A DNA stretch of 61,403 nt from Rodentibacter caecimuris (GCF_024622045.1 NZ_JANKBP010000015.1); one strand, 5' to 3'; numbered from the stretch's first letter, positions 48,615 to 58,243 are shown. The notes: a model not told the origin generated them from the letters alone. Numbers and translations are program-made.

Positions 48615-49927
48615 TGCTCCTTTATACCAAACCGAAAAAAACAAAACAGCGGCAAACGATCACGGCTGATATTCTTGAACTGGATTATCAAGGATTAGGT
48701 GTGGCAAAAGTGAATGGAAAAACGTGGTTTATAGAAAATGCACTGCCACCGGAAAAAGTGGACTGTCTTGTGGTTGAGGAAAAACGCCAATATGGGCGGG
48801 CGGTAGCGAAAAAATGGCTTGAAAAAAGTCCGCTTCGTGTACTGCCGCAATGCACCTATTATGAGCGTTGCGGTGGCTGCCAAGCCCAACATATTCCTAT
48901 TGAAATGCAGCGTGAAGCCAAACAGGCAGCATTATTTAAACGTTTATCAAGACTCCAACAGCAACCCATTGCTTTTCAACCGATGATTTGTGATGAGGCT
49001 TGGGTGTATCGCCGCCGAGTTCGTTTAAGCTTATGCTTCAACCCGAAAACCAAGCAAATTGAGCTGGGTTTTCGTCAGAAAAATAGCCACGATTTGATCG
49101 CGGTGGAACATTGCGAAGTGCTTGAACCTGTCATCAATAATTTACTGCCAAAATTGACCGCACTTTTAGCCAGTTATTCCAGACAAAAACAACTTGGGCA
49201 TATTGAGTTAGTCGCAGCGGATAATGGAGTGGCAATGCTATTGCGTTACACCGGAAATCTTGCCGATACTGATCGCAGTTTGTTGTTGAATTTTGCCGAA
49301 CAAGAAAATCTTATGCTTTTTTTACAAAATGATGACGGCATTGAACAAATTTGTGGTGGTTTACCCTATTATCAATTTGCTAACGGCATTAAATTGAATT
49401 TTGATATTCGTGATTTTATTCAAATCAACCGTCGGTTAAACGAGAAAATGGTACAAACCGCACTGGATTGGCTCTCCCTTAACTCGAGGGATCATGTGCT
49501 GGATTTATTTTGCGGTATGGGTAATTTCACGCTTCCTATGGCGAAACGGGTTAAAAGCGCGGTAGGAATTGAAGGGGTTTTTGAGATGGTACAAAAGGCG
49601 ACACTCAATGCCGAACACAACCAGATCAATAATATTGAATTTTTTCAGGCAAATCTTGACCAACCTTTTGTCAATCAACCTTGGGCAAATCAGCCTTTCA
49701 ACAAAGTGTTGCTCGATCCGCCTCGTAGCGGTGCAGCGTTTGCATTAAAGGCACTTTGTCAATTAAAGGCGGAGAAAATGCTTTATGTTTCTTGTAATCC
49801 TGCCACCTTGGTACGTGATGCGGAGATTTTGCTCGGGCTGGGTTATAAAATAGAAAAGAGCTCCGTGATTGATATGTTTCCTCATACGGGGCATTTGGAA
49901 TCCATTACGTTATTTTCTACAAAATAA
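48614..49927 (+). CDS. rlmD: 23S rRNA (uracil-1939 C5)-methyltransferase RlmD
   Basis: 437 residues. N-terminal TRAM domain (about 1-65), an iron-sulphur site (Cys80, Cys86, Cys89 in CTYYERCGGC, with a later Cys in EHCEVL), and a SAM domain with DLFCGMGNFTLPMA, LLDPPRSGA and the catalytic Cys in YVSCNPATL. Overlaps recO, so coupled; relA follows. Confidence 0.95.
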   Translation: MLLYTKPKKTKQRQTITADILELDYQGLGVAKVNGKTWFIENALPPEKVDCLVVEEKRQYGRAVAKKWLEKSPLRVLPQCTYYERCGGCQAQHIPIEMQREAKQAALFKRLSRLQQQPIAFQPMICDEAWVYRRRVRLSLCFNPKTKQIELGFRQKNSHDLIAVEHCEVLEPVINNLLPKLTALLASYSRQKQLGHIELVAADNGVAMLLRYTGNLADTDRSLLLNFAEQENLMLFLQNDDGIEQICGGLPYYQFANGIKLNFDIRDFIQINRRLNEKMVQTALDWLSLNSRDHVLDLFCGMGNFTLPMAKRVKSAVGIEGVFEMVQKATLNAEHNQINNIEFFQANLDQPFVNQPWANQPFNKVLLDPPRSGAAFALKALCQLKAEKMLYVSCNPATLVRDAEILLGLGYKIEKSSVIDMFPHTGHLESITLFSTK

Positions 49928-50003
49928 GTAGGTTATTCTGTTACAATGACAGACTAAAATGGAGTGGCAGGGAGCTACGCTTCTCATCAACAAGGGGGTA
50001 TTA

Positions 50004-52235
50004 ATGGTTGCTGTTCGCGGTTCTCATTTGTTAAATCCGCAAGATTTTGTGATTGAACAATGGTGTACATCGTTAAAACTGACGGAGCAAACGGAAAAAA
50101 CGTTGATTGACGCTTGGTATTATTCGTGTGAGCTAATAACAGCCCATCCTGATGAAATGCAAAATGCGACATTGACACTCCAATCCGGTGTAGAAATGGT
50201 GGAAATTCTACACGAACTTAATATGGACGCGGAAAGTCTTGTTACCGCTATGCTGTTCCCGATTGTGGCGAATCGTTTGGTGGATTGGGAAGCATTGGAA
50301 GAGAAATTCGGCACGAAAATTCTCAAATTACTGAGCGGGGTTGAGGAAATGGATAATATCCGCCAACTCAATGCCAGCCATTCCGCCAATGTCTTACAAG
50401 TGGATAATGTCCGTCGTATGCTGCTTGCCATGGTTGATGATTTCCGTTGTGTGATTATCAAGCTTGCGGAACGCATTACTTTCCTCCGTGATGCGGAAAA
50501 TCGCTGTTCTGAAGAGGAAAAAGTCCTTGCCGCTAAAGAATGTTCCAATATTTACGCACCGCTGGCAAACCGTTTAGGTATCGGACAGCTTAAATGGGAG
50601 CTGGAAGATTACTGTTTCCGATATTTACACCCCGAACAATATCGGGCTATTGCCAAATTATTACAAGAACGCCGTTTGGATCGCGAACATTACATTGCTG
50701 ATTTTGTGGAATCACTCAGTCGCCGCTTGCGTAAAAACATCGAGCATGTTGATGTGTATGGCCGCCCAAAACATATTTATAGCATTTGGCGTAAAATGCA
50801 GAAAAAGCACTTAGAATTTGGTGCGTTATATGATGTAAGAGCGGTTAGGATTATCGTCCCAAAATTACAAGATTGTTATACCGCATTGGGCATTGTTCAT
50901 ACTCATTTCAAACATTTACCAAAAGAATTTGATGATTACGTTGCGAACCCAAAACCGAACGGGTATCAGTCTATTCATACCGTCGTGTTGGGAAAAGGCG
51001 GTAAGCCGATTGAGGTGCAAATCCGCACCCAACAAATGCACGATGATGCGGAATTAGGCGTTGCCGCGCATTGGAAATACAAAGAAGGCACGACGGGTTC
51101 GATGTCGGCGTATGAAGAAAAAATCGCCTGGTTACGCAAATTACTCGCCTGGCAGGACGATATTACAGATTCCGGCGAAGTGATGGCGGAATTACGAAGC
51201 CAAGTATTTGATGATCGTGTCTATGTGTTTACCCCCAAAGGGGAGGTGGTGGATTTACCGACCGGTTCTACTCCGCTTGATTTTGCTTATGCCATTCATA
51301 GTGAAATCGGTCATCGCTGTATCGGTGCGAAAGTATCAGGGCGAATTGTACCGTTCACCTATCAACTACAAATGGGTGATCAAATTGAAATTATCACGCA
51401 AAAAAATCCGAACCCGAGTCGGGATTGGCTCAATCCGAACTTAGGTTTTACCCATACGGCAAAATCGCGGGCAAAAATTCAAGCATGGTTCAAAAAACAG
51501 GATCGTGATAAAAATGTGCCGGCAGGGAAAGAATTACTGGATAATGAATTAGCCCGTTTAAATCTCAGCCTCAAACAGATCGAGCCTTATGCCTTACCGC
51601 GCTATAACTTGAAAAATATTGATGATCTTTATGCCGGGATCGGCTGCGGTGATATTCGTCTCAATCATTTGCTGAATTTTTTACAAAGTAAGCTCATCAA
51701 AGTGAGCGCAGAACAAGTTGATCAAGAAATTCTGCGTCATGTGGCAAATAAAAGTGCGGTCAATTCTCAACAAAAAAATCATGGCAAGAATGACTACGTC
51801 ATAGTAGAAGGGGTAGGAAATTTAATGCACCATATTGCCCGTTGTTGTCAGCCGATTCCGGGGGATGCGATTGTCGGTTATATCACAATGGGACGCGGCA
51901 TTTCGATTCACCGTAGTGATTGCGAACAGTTTTTAGACCTGCAAGCGGCACATCCTGAACGTGTGGTGGAATCTATTTGGGGGGAAAATTATGCCAGCGG
52001 CTTCCATATTAATATCCGTATTGTGGCAAGCGATCGTAACGGTTTGTTGCGTGATATTACGACAGTGTTGGCGAATGAAAAAATCAGTGTGTTGGGCGTA
52101 TCCAGTCGAGCCGATACGAAAAAGCAATTAGCTACCATTGATATGGAAATCGAACTGCACAATGTAGAAAGTTTAAGCAAAATCTTGGCTAGAGTTTCAA
52201 AGCTAAACGATGTGATCGAAGCCAAGCGTTTATAA
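50004..52235 (+). CDS. relA: GTP pyrophosphokinase RelA
   Basis: 743 residues from the ATG at 50004 (MVAVRGSH aligns with E. coli; AAGGGGGTATTA site); the earlier ATG at 49959 is rejected. Makes (p)ppGpp on stalled ribosomes. The N-terminal domain lacks the His-Asp hydrolase motif, as expected of RelA and not SpoT. Synthetase block YDVRAVRIIV with PKPNGYQSIHTVV, TGS domain (DRVYVFTPKGEVVDLPTGST) and C-terminal ACT domain (LLRDITTVLANEKISVLGV) follow in order. An uptake signal lies inside at about 51750. Confidence 0.97.
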   Translation: MVAVRGSHLLNPQDFVIEQWCTSLKLTEQTEKTLIDAWYYSCELITAHPDEMQNATLTLQSGVEMVEILHELNMDAESLVTAMLFPIVANRLVDWEALEEKFGTKILKLLSGVEEMDNIRQLNASHSANVLQVDNVRRMLLAMVDDFRCVIIKLAERITFLRDAENRCSEEEKVLAAKECSNIYAPLANRLGIGQLKWELEDYCFRYLHPEQYRAIAKLLQERRLDREHYIADFVESLSRRLRKNIEHVDVYGRPKHIYSIWRKMQKKHLEFGALYDVRAVRIIVPKLQDCYTALGIVHTHFKHLPKEFDDYVANPKPNGYQSIHTVVLGKGGKPIEVQIRTQQMHDDAELGVAAHWKYKEGTTGSMSAYEEKIAWLRKLLAWQDDITDSGEVMAELRSQVFDDRVYVFTPKGEVVDLPTGSTPLDFAYAIHSEIGHRCIGAKVSGRIVPFTYQLQMGDQIEIITQKNPNPSRDWLNPNLGFTHTAKSRAKIQAWFKKQDRDKNVPAGKELLDNELARLNLSLKQIEPYALPRYNLKNIDDLYAGIGCGDIRLNHLLNFLQSKLIKVSAEQVDQEILRHVANKSAVNSQQKNHGKNDYVIVEGVGNLMHHIARCCQPIPGDAIVGYITMGRGISIHRSDCEQFLDLQAAHPERVVESIWGENYASGFHINIRIVASDRNGLLRDITTVLANEKISVLGVSSRADTKKQLATIDMEIELHNVESLSKILARVSKLNDVIEAKRL

Positions 52236-52248
52236 AATAGGAATTGTT

Positions 52249-52605
52249 ATGCATAAAACCACAGGGGTAACCCATTTAATTAATTCGACAAAATATTCCC
52301 TTCAAGGCTTAAAAAGCGCATTCAAGCATGAAACCGCTTTTCGCCACGAATGTTTTCTTGCGGTTATTTTAATCCCGCTCGCCTTCTTTTTGGGAGAAAC
52401 TAAAATTGAAATCGTGTTGATGATTTCATCTGTTTTACTCGTAATGGTGGTGGAATTGTTAAACAGTGCTATTGAAGCAGTGGTTGATCGGATTGGTACC
52501 GAACGCCACGAACTTTCCGGCAGAGCTAAAGATCAAGGCTCTGCCGCGGTATTTATCGCACTTTGTATTGTTGGCGTAGTATGGGGAAGTATTTTATTCT
52601 TCTAA
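52249..52605 (+). CDS. dgkA: Diacylglycerol kinase
   Basis: 118-residue inner-membrane enzyme with three helices that recycles diacylglycerol to phosphatidic acid. The conserved active-site segment VELLNSAIEAVVDRIG is present. 13 bp after relA; the efp-epmB-oapA-oapB-recO-rlmD-relA-dgkA order matches what I recall from H. influenzae. Confidence 0.97.
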   Translation: MHKTTGVTHLINSTKYSLQGLKSAFKHETAFRHECFLAVILIPLAFFLGETKIEIVLMISSVLLVMVVELLNSAIEAVVDRIGTERHELSGRAKDQGSAAVFIALCIVGVVWGSILFF

Positions 52606-52631
52606 AGTGCGGTCAGTTTCAAAGAAAATTT

Positions 52632-52663
52632 CGGCTTATGCGTTGGCATAAGCCGTTTTTTAT
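52632..52663 (+). terminator. Terminator after dgkA
   Basis: CGGCTTATGC and GCATAAGCCG form a 10-bp stem with loop GTTG, then TTTTTTATTTTG. An uptake signal lies just upstream at 52606-52614. Confidence 0.92.
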
Positions 52664-52673
52664 TTTGCTAATG

Positions 52674-53432
52674 CTAGACAGTAATTAATTCAACATTGAG
52701 CTCTTTAATGGCGTGTTGTACCGATTCAACGAGATTTTTGTCACAAATAATGCGATCAAAGCGTGTTAAAGGGCAAATATGAAAGGTCGCCACTTTGCCA
52801 TATTTTGAGGAGTCCGAGACTAAAATTCTTTGATTGCTGGCATCAAGCAAGGCTTTTTTTACCGGTAATTTATTTTCGTCAGGGGTGGTTAAACCTTTCA
52901 ACGTCCACGATGAAGTAGAAACAAAGGCAATATCGATAGAAAGCTGTCGGAGGAATTGACCGGCAAGTTCTCCAACGGAGGAATGATTCAATTTGTTCAC
53001 GCTCCCTCCGATATGGATCAATTCACATTGCCCATTTGTCATAAGAAAATGAGCAATGGAAAAATCATTTGTAACCACTAAGAGATCATCACGTTCAATT
53101 AAGCGGTAAGCGATTTCCAATGTTGTGGTGCCGGCATCAAGATAGATCGTGGTATTCGTTGGAATGTGTTGTGCGGCAAATTTGCCGATTTGCGCTTTTT
53201 GAGTATGAAAAAGAAGTGATTTATCTTGGTAAGTGGGTTCAAAAGACAAATGCTCTTGCATTTTTACACCGCCCGATATGGATACCACTTTTCCCATTTC
53301 TTCTAATTTTTGAATATCGCGGCGAATAGTCATATGAGAAACATTCAGCGATTCAGCCAGTTGTGTAATGCTGACCACATCTTTTTGATTGATTAAATTG
53401 AGCAACAATTTTTGACGTTCTGCAGGAATCAT
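52674..53432 (-). CDS. DeoR-family regulator of the C4 sugar-acid cluster (YgbI type)
   Basis: 252 residues from the ATG at 53432, which has a GGAGAGGATGTT site and opens MIPAERQKLLLNLI like E. coli YgbI; the upstream ATG at 53513 is rejected. Helix-turn-helix SITQLAESLNVSHMTIRRDI (about 21-40) and a phosphosugar sensor domain (IYLDAGTTTLEIAYRL, SDSSKYGKVATF). Divergent from the ltnD operon. It probably represses it and senses a phosphorylated or acid intermediate. Confidence 0.88.
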   Translation of the reverse strand: MIPAERQKLLLNLINQKDVVSITQLAESLNVSHMTIRRDIQKLEEMGKVVSISGGVKMQEHLSFEPTYQDKSLLFHTQKAQIGKFAAQHIPTNTTIYLDAGTTTLEIAYRLIERDDLLVVTNDFSIAHFLMTNGQCELIHIGGSVNKLNHSSVGELAGQFLRQLSIDIAFVSTSSWTLKGLTTPDENKLPVKKALLDASNQRILVSDSSKYGKVATFHICPLTRFDRIICDKNLVESVQHAIKELNVELITV

Positions 53433-53510
53433 AACATCCTCTCCAAAATTTTCTTCATTATATCGTTTTTTCCTCTTTATTTGTTTTCTTTCTTTTTTAA
53501 CAAAAAATAA

Positions 53511-53530
53511 CACAAATGTTAATATTTGTG
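53511..53530. promoter_or_regulatory. Candidate operator of the sugar-acid regulator
   Basis: Perfect inverted repeat CACAAAT-GTTAAT-ATTTGTG in the divergent region, overlapping the CRP site by four bases. Position suggests the binding site of the adjacent DeoR-type regulator. Confidence 0.55.
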
Positions 53531-53542
53531 ATCTTGTTCACG
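53527..53542. promoter_or_regulatory. CRP site of the sugar-acid operon
   Basis: TGTGA-TCTTGT-TCACG, one mismatch. Its centre is about 41-42 bp from the start point expected from the -10-like CAGAAT at 53564-53569: class II position. Confidence 0.8.
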
Positions 53543-53610
53543 TTTTTTTATTTTGAAACCTGTCAGAATGCCTTTCATTAAATCAACGAATAATTCGTGG
53601 AGGAAACGAG

Positions 53611-54516
53611 ATGACAAACAAACCTTATTCAGTTGCCGTAATTGGCCTAGGCGCAATGGGAATGGGCGCCGCAAAATCTTGCGTGAAAGCAGGATTGACA
53701 ACCTACGGCGTCGATCTTAACACAACCGCACTTGAAAAATTAAAGGAAGACGGTGCTTATGCAGTCAGCCAAAGTGCGGTCGATTTTGCCGATAAATTAG
53801 ACGCCGTTGTATTGCTTGTAGTCAATGCCGCACAGGTTAATGCGGTGTTATTTGGTGAAAAGGGTTTAGCGGAAAAACTGAATAAAGGTTGCGCGGTGAT
53901 GGTTTCTTCAACTATATCCGCACAGGATGCGAAAGAAATTTCACAAAAATTAACAAGTTTAGGCTTGCTCATGTTAGATGCGCCTGTTTCCGGTGGGGCG
54001 GCAAAAGCTGCCGCAGGAGAAATGACGGTCATGGCATCCGGTTCAAAACAGGCGTTTGATAAATTACAACCTGTCCTCGATGCGGTGGCAGGTAAGGTGT
54101 ACAACATTGGCGAAGAAATCGGCTTAGGTGCCACGGTGAAAATTATCCATCAATTACTCGCAGGTGTACACATTGCCGCAGGAGCAGAGGCGATGGCACT
54201 AGCCGCCAAGGCTGGCATTCCCCTTGATTTAATGTATGACGTCGTGACCAATGCGGCAGGTAATTCATGGATGTTTGAAAACCGAATGAAACACGTCGTA
54301 GAAGGGGATTATTCTCCGCTCTCCATGGTGGATATTTTTGTGAAAGATTTAGGGTTGGTAAACGATACGGCAAAATCTTTACATTTCCCACTTCACCTTG
54401 CCAGCACCGCCTATTCAATGTTCACAGAAGCCAGCAATGCCGGCTATGGAAAAGAAGATGACAGCGCGGTGATTAAAATTTTCAGCGGCATTGAGTTGCC
54501 GAAAAAAGGAGCATAA
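53611..54516 (+). CDS. ltnD: L-threonate dehydrogenase
   Basis: 301-residue beta-hydroxyacid dehydrogenase oxidising L-threonate to 2-oxo-tetronate. NAD site GLGAMGMGAAKS (12-23), substrate loop DAPVSGGAAKAAAGEMTVM, and catalytic Lys177 in ATVKIIHQLL. Related to E. coli YgbJ. The function was assigned for this cluster in H. influenzae, together with OtnK, OtnC and OtnI. First gene of the operon; strong GGAGGAAACGAG site. Confidence 0.93.
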   Translation: MTNKPYSVAVIGLGAMGMGAAKSCVKAGLTTYGVDLNTTALEKLKEDGAYAVSQSAVDFADKLDAVVLLVVNAAQVNAVLFGEKGLAEKLNKGCAVMVSSTISAQDAKEISQKLTSLGLLMLDAPVSGGAAKAAAGEMTVMASGSKQAFDKLQPVLDAVAGKVYNIGEEIGLGATVKIIHQLLAGVHIAAGAEAMALAAKAGIPLDLMYDVVTNAAGNSWMFENRMKHVVEGDYSPLSMVDIFVKDLGLVNDTAKSLHFPLHLASTAYSMFTEASNAGYGKEDDSAVIKIFSGIELPKKGA

Positions 54517-54518
54517 CG

Positions 54519-55763
54519 ATGTTAGGTGTTATTGCGGATGATTTTACCGGTGCGAGCGATATTGCCAGTTTTCTTGTAGAAAACGGTTTGAACACAGTGC
54601 AAATGAATGGCGTACCGAACAAGGCATTAACGGAAAAAGTGGATGCCATTGTCATTAGCTTAAAGTCTCGTTCAAATCCGGTGGAGGAAGCCATCGAACA
54701 ATCCTTACAAGCGCTTGATTGGTTACAAAAGAGCGGTTGTTCTCAGTTCTATTTTAAATATTGCTCGACCTTTGACAGTACCGAAAAAGGCAATATCGGG
54801 CCGGTAACGGATGCCCTATTAGAGGCACTTAATGATGATTTTACAGTGATTACGCCGGCTCTACCGATTAATGGAAGAACGATTTTTAACGGTTATTTAT
54901 TTGTCGGCAACCTGTTGCTGAATGAATCCGGAATGCGTCATCACCCGATTACCCCGATGAAAGATGCCAATCTTATGCGTTTAATGGATGCGCAAGCCAA
55001 AGGAAAAACGGGCTTGGTGAGCTATGCGGATGTGATTCAAGGCGCAGACCATGTGAAATCTTGTTTTACCCAATTAAAACAAGCGGGTTTCCGTTATGCC
55101 GTGGTGGATGCGGCAGATAATAGCCAGCTTGCTGTTCTTGCGGAAGCCGTGAGTGATTTGAAATTAGTGACCGGCGGTTCCGGACTCGGGGCTTATATGG
55201 CGGCGAGATTAAGTGGCGGAAAAAAAGCAGAGGATGCATTTGTACCGAGAAAAGCACGAAGCGTGATTCTTTCCGGCTCTTGTTCCGAAATGAGCAATAA
55301 GCAAGTGAAGCTTTATAAGGAAAAAGCCACCGCACTTTACTTAGATGTGGAAAAAGCGATAGCGGACGCCAATTATGCCGACCGCTTATTTGAACAAATT
55401 CTGCCGCATATTGATGAACCGCTTGCGCCAATGGTTTATGCCACCGTACCGCCTGATGAACTAAAACAGATTCAGGCGCAATTTGGTGCGGAGCAGGCAA
55501 GCCAAGCCATTGAACAAACTTTTGCGAAATTGGCGCAACGATTAAAAGAAAAAGCCAATGTAGAGAACATTATTACCGCAGGCGGTGAAACGTCCAGCAT
55601 TGTGGTACAAAAACTTGGATTTAGCGGGTTTCAAATCGGTAAACAAATCGCACCGGGCGTGCCTTGGTTAAAAGCACTGGGAGAATCGACCGCACTTGCT
55701 TTGAAATCCGGCAACTTCGGCAAAGAAACCTTTTTTATTGATGCGCAGGAAATGATGTTATGA
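54519..55763 (+). CDS. otnK: 3-oxo-tetronate kinase (DUF1537)
   Basis: 414 residues of the four-carbon acid sugar kinase family (DUF1537). N-terminal LGVIADDFTGASDIA with the conserved Asp pair; C-terminal nucleotide part with SGSCSEMSNKQV and ITAGGETSSIVV. Phosphorylates 3-oxo-tetronate at C4. Related to YgbK. 2 bp after ltnD; overlaps otnC by four bases. Confidence 0.94.
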   Translation: MLGVIADDFTGASDIASFLVENGLNTVQMNGVPNKALTEKVDAIVISLKSRSNPVEEAIEQSLQALDWLQKSGCSQFYFKYCSTFDSTEKGNIGPVTDALLEALNDDFTVITPALPINGRTIFNGYLFVGNLLLNESGMRHHPITPMKDANLMRLMDAQAKGKTGLVSYADVIQGADHVKSCFTQLKQAGFRYAVVDAADNSQLAVLAEAVSDLKLVTGGSGLGAYMAARLSGGKKAEDAFVPRKARSVILSGSCSEMSNKQVKLYKEKATALYLDVEKAIADANYADRLFEQILPHIDEPLAPMVYATVPPDELKQIQAQFGAEQASQAIEQTFAKLAQRLKEKANVENIITAGGETSSIVVQKLGFSGFQIGKQIAPGVPWLKALGESTALALKSGNFGKETFFIDAQEMML

Positions 55764-56392
55764 CTGATTCGGAATTAAAAACACTCATGGTGCAACTTGG
55801 CCGTTCTTTCTATGAGCGGGGTTATACCGTTGGCGGGGCGGGAAATCTCTCCGTGCGGCTAGCGGAAAATCGCATTTTAGTAACACCAACGGGTTCTTCT
55901 TTAGGGCGTTTGAAAGCGGAACGACTTTCCGTGTTGGATATGGACGGCAATATGCTTGAAGGCGATAAACCCTCAAAAGAATCCGTCTTCCATTTAGCGA
56001 TGTATCGTAAAAATCCTGAATGTCGGGCAATTGTGCATCTTCATTCTACCTATTTGACCGCCCTTTCCTGTTTGGAAAATCTTGAGCCGCAAAATGCAAT
56101 GAAAGCCTTTACGCCTTATTACGTCATGCGGGTCGGCGGCTTACCGGTGATTCCTTATTATCGTCCCGGCTCCCCTCGTATTGCTGAAGAATTAGAGGCG
56201 CGGGCATTATCCGGCAAAGCCTTTTTACTGGCGAATCATGGGGTAGTAGTAACGGGAAACGATTTATTAGATGCCGCAGATAACGCAGAAGAACTGGAAG
56301 AAACCGCAAAACTCTTTTTCCTTTTACAAGGAAAACCGATTCGTTATCTCACAGATGACGAAGTGAACGAATTAAAAAATAGGGGGAAATAG
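55760..56392 (+). CDS. otnC: 3-oxo-tetronate 4-phosphate decarboxylase
   Basis: 210-residue class II aldolase-fold enzyme. GGAGNLSVRL (phosphate site), TPTGSSLGRL, Glu74 (PSKES), metal ligands His93 and His95 (HLHSTYLTAL) and HGVVVTGNDL. Decarboxylates to dihydroxyacetone phosphate. Overlaps otnK; 2 bp before otnI. Confidence 0.94.
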   Translation: MTDSELKTLMVQLGRSFYERGYTVGGAGNLSVRLAENRILVTPTGSSLGRLKAERLSVLDMDGNMLEGDKPSKESVFHLAMYRKNPECRAIVHLHSTYLTALSCLENLEPQNAMKAFTPYYVMRVGGLPVIPYYRPGSPRIAEELEARALSGKAFLLANHGVVVTGNDLLDAADNAEELEETAKLFFLLQGKPIRYLTDDEVNELKNRGK

Positions 56393-56394
56393 CG

Positions 56395-57171
56395 ATGCCT
56401 AAATTTGCTGCGAATTTAACCATGATGTTCAACGAAGTTCCTTTTATGGAACGTTTTGCCGCCGCAGCCAAAGCCGGCTTCAAATATGTTGAATTTCTCT
56501 GGCCTTATGATTACGAGATTAAAACCATTAAGCAAGAATTGGATAAACACGGTTTACAAGTGGTGCTATTTAACACGCCCGCCGGTGAGATATCCAAAGG
56601 GGAGTGGGGTGTTTCGGCAATTCCGGGGCGTGAGGCGGAAAGCCACGCCCATATTGATATGGCACTTGATTATGCACTCGGTTTGGGTTGCCCTAACGTG
56701 CATATTATGGCGGCAGTGGTGCCTGAAGGGGCGGATAAAGCGGAATATCAGCAAACTTTTATTAGCAATCTTCGCTATGCGTCGGAAAAATTTAAACCGC
56801 ATGGGGTGAATATTTTGCTTGAAGCCCTAAGTCCGGCAGTTAAACCCAATTATTTATTGAAAAGCCAATACGATACCTTGGCAATCGTGGAACGGGTTGA
56901 ACGCGACAATGTTTTCGTTCAATTGGATTATTACCACGCACAAAATGTGGACGGTAATTTATCCCGTTTAACGGATAAATTAAACGGCAAATTTGCCCAT
57001 GTGCAGATGGCTTCCGTACCGGATCGTCATGAACCGGACGAAGGTGAAATTAACTACGACTATATTTTCAATAAACTCGATGAAATCGGCTATCAAGGTT
57101 TTGTCGGTTGCGAATACAAACCGCGGGGAGAAACATCAAGCGGTTTGGGATGGTTTGAGAAGTATAAATAA
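56395..57171 (+). CDS. otnI: 2-oxo-tetronate isomerase
   Basis: 258 residues, sugar-phosphate isomerase/epimerase TIM barrel of the hydroxypyruvate isomerase (Hyi) type: FAANLTMMFNEVPFMERF, LEALSP, QLDYYHAQ and GCEYKPRGET with metal-binding Glu, His and Asp. Interconverts 2-oxo- and 3-oxo-tetronate. Related to YgbM. Confidence 0.92.
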   Translation: MPKFAANLTMMFNEVPFMERFAAAAKAGFKYVEFLWPYDYEIKTIKQELDKHGLQVVLFNTPAGEISKGEWGVSAIPGREAESHAHIDMALDYALGLGCPNVHIMAAVVPEGADKAEYQQTFISNLRYASEKFKPHGVNILLEALSPAVKPNYLLKSQYDTLAIVERVERDNVFVQLDYYHAQNVDGNLSRLTDKLNGKFAHVQMASVPDRHEPDEGEINYDYIFNKLDEIGYQGFVGCEYKPRGETSSGLGWFEKYK

Positions 57172-57176
57172 GCCAT

Positions 57177-57230
57177 AAAGTGCGGTTGTTTTTTGTCATG
57201 TTTTTTCAATATGAAAATAGCCGCTTTTTT
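57177..57230 (+). repeat. Hairpin element C, diverged copy of elements A and B
   Basis: AAAGTGCGGTTGTTTT at the 5' end and GAAAATAGCCGCTTTTTT at the 3' end pair imperfectly. The loop shares TC-TGTTTT and CAATATG with element A but is shorter. It lies between otnI and denD and may reduce read-through. Confidence 0.55.
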
Positions 57231-57272
57231 ATACCCTAAATTTACCTTTTTAAAGGTTCAAGGAGCATTTTT

Positions 57273-58220
57273 ATGAAAATTGTAATTACCGGCGGACAGG
57301 GATTCCTCGGGCAACGCTTGGCAAAAACATTACTTAATCAAACAAAGATTAATGTTGATGAACTTACTTTAATTGATGTGGTGCAACCTGTCGCCCCGAA
57401 TAATGATCCGCGCGTAAAATGCGTTGAAATGGATCTTCGCAGTCCTAACGGGTTAGCGGAAATTATTACGGCTGAAACGGATGCCGTTTTCCATCTTGCG
57501 GCGATTGTAAGTAGTCATGCGGAACAAGATCCTGATCTCGGTTATGAAATTAATTTTTTGGCAACAAAAAATTTGCTTGAAGTTTGTCGTCAACATAACC
57601 CTAAAGTACGTTTCGTTTTTTCCAGTTCGCTTGCCGTATTCGGCGGTGAGTTGCCCGCCGTCATTGAAAACCATACTGCCGTTACTCCTCAATCTACCTA
57701 TGGTACACAAAAAGCAATGAGTGAATTACTTATCAATGACTATACAAGGAAAGGTTTTGTTGATGGGTTGTGTGTTCGCTTACCAACCATTTGTATTCGC
57801 CCGGGAAAACCGAATAAAGCCGCTTCTTCTTTTGTGAGTAGCATTATTCGAGAACCATTGCACGGCGAGCAGGCGGTTTGTCCGGTATCGGAAGATTTGC
57901 GACTTTGGTTATCCAGCCCGAATACGATTGTTGAGAACTTGATTCATACATTAACGTTACCGTCATTACCATTACGTAGTTGGCATGTCATTAATCTTCC
58001 GGGTTTCACGGTAAGTGTTAAACAAATGCTTGCCGATTTAGCGGGCATAAAAGGCGAGGGGATTTTAGAAAATATCAAATTTGAGTTTGATCAAAATATT
58101 AACAATATCGTGGCAAGTTGGCCGGCTGAAATTAATTGTTCACAAGCTTTAGAACTGGGATTTTCGGTTGATCAGAATTTTAAAGACGTGATTCATCAAT
58201 TTATCCAATTTGATATGTGA
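57273..58220 (+). CDS. denD: D-erythronate dehydrogenase (extended SDR)
   Basis: 315-residue Rossmann enzyme: GGQGFLGQ (7-14), FHLAAIVSSHAE, SSSLAVFGG and the catalytic YGTQK (Tyr143, Lys147). From the H. influenzae and Ralstonia work the homologue oxidises D-erythronate to 2-oxo-tetronate, a second entry to the OtnI-OtnK-OtnC route. 101 bp after otnI. Confidence 0.88.
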   Translation: MKIVITGGQGFLGQRLAKTLLNQTKINVDELTLIDVVQPVAPNNDPRVKCVEMDLRSPNGLAEIITAETDAVFHLAAIVSSHAEQDPDLGYEINFLATKNLLEVCRQHNPKVRFVFSSSLAVFGGELPAVIENHTAVTPQSTYGTQKAMSELLINDYTRKGFVDGLCVRLPTICIRPGKPNKAASSFVSSIIREPLHGEQAVCPVSEDLRLWLSSPNTIVENLIHTLTLPSLPLRSWHVINLPGFTVSVKQMLADLAGIKGEGILENIKFEFDQNINNIVASWPAEINCSQALELGFSVDQNFKDVIHQFIQFDM

Positions 58221-58243
58221 CCTATTAATAATAAGGAGTAGCT

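Noticed and set aside
49959..50003. N-terminal extension of relA
   Set aside because: Family alignment begins at MVAVR (50004), which has its own ribosome site.
53433..53513. 27-residue extension of the DeoR-type regulator
   Set aside because: It would consist of Lys-rich sequence running into the operator region; the start at 53432 matches the family.
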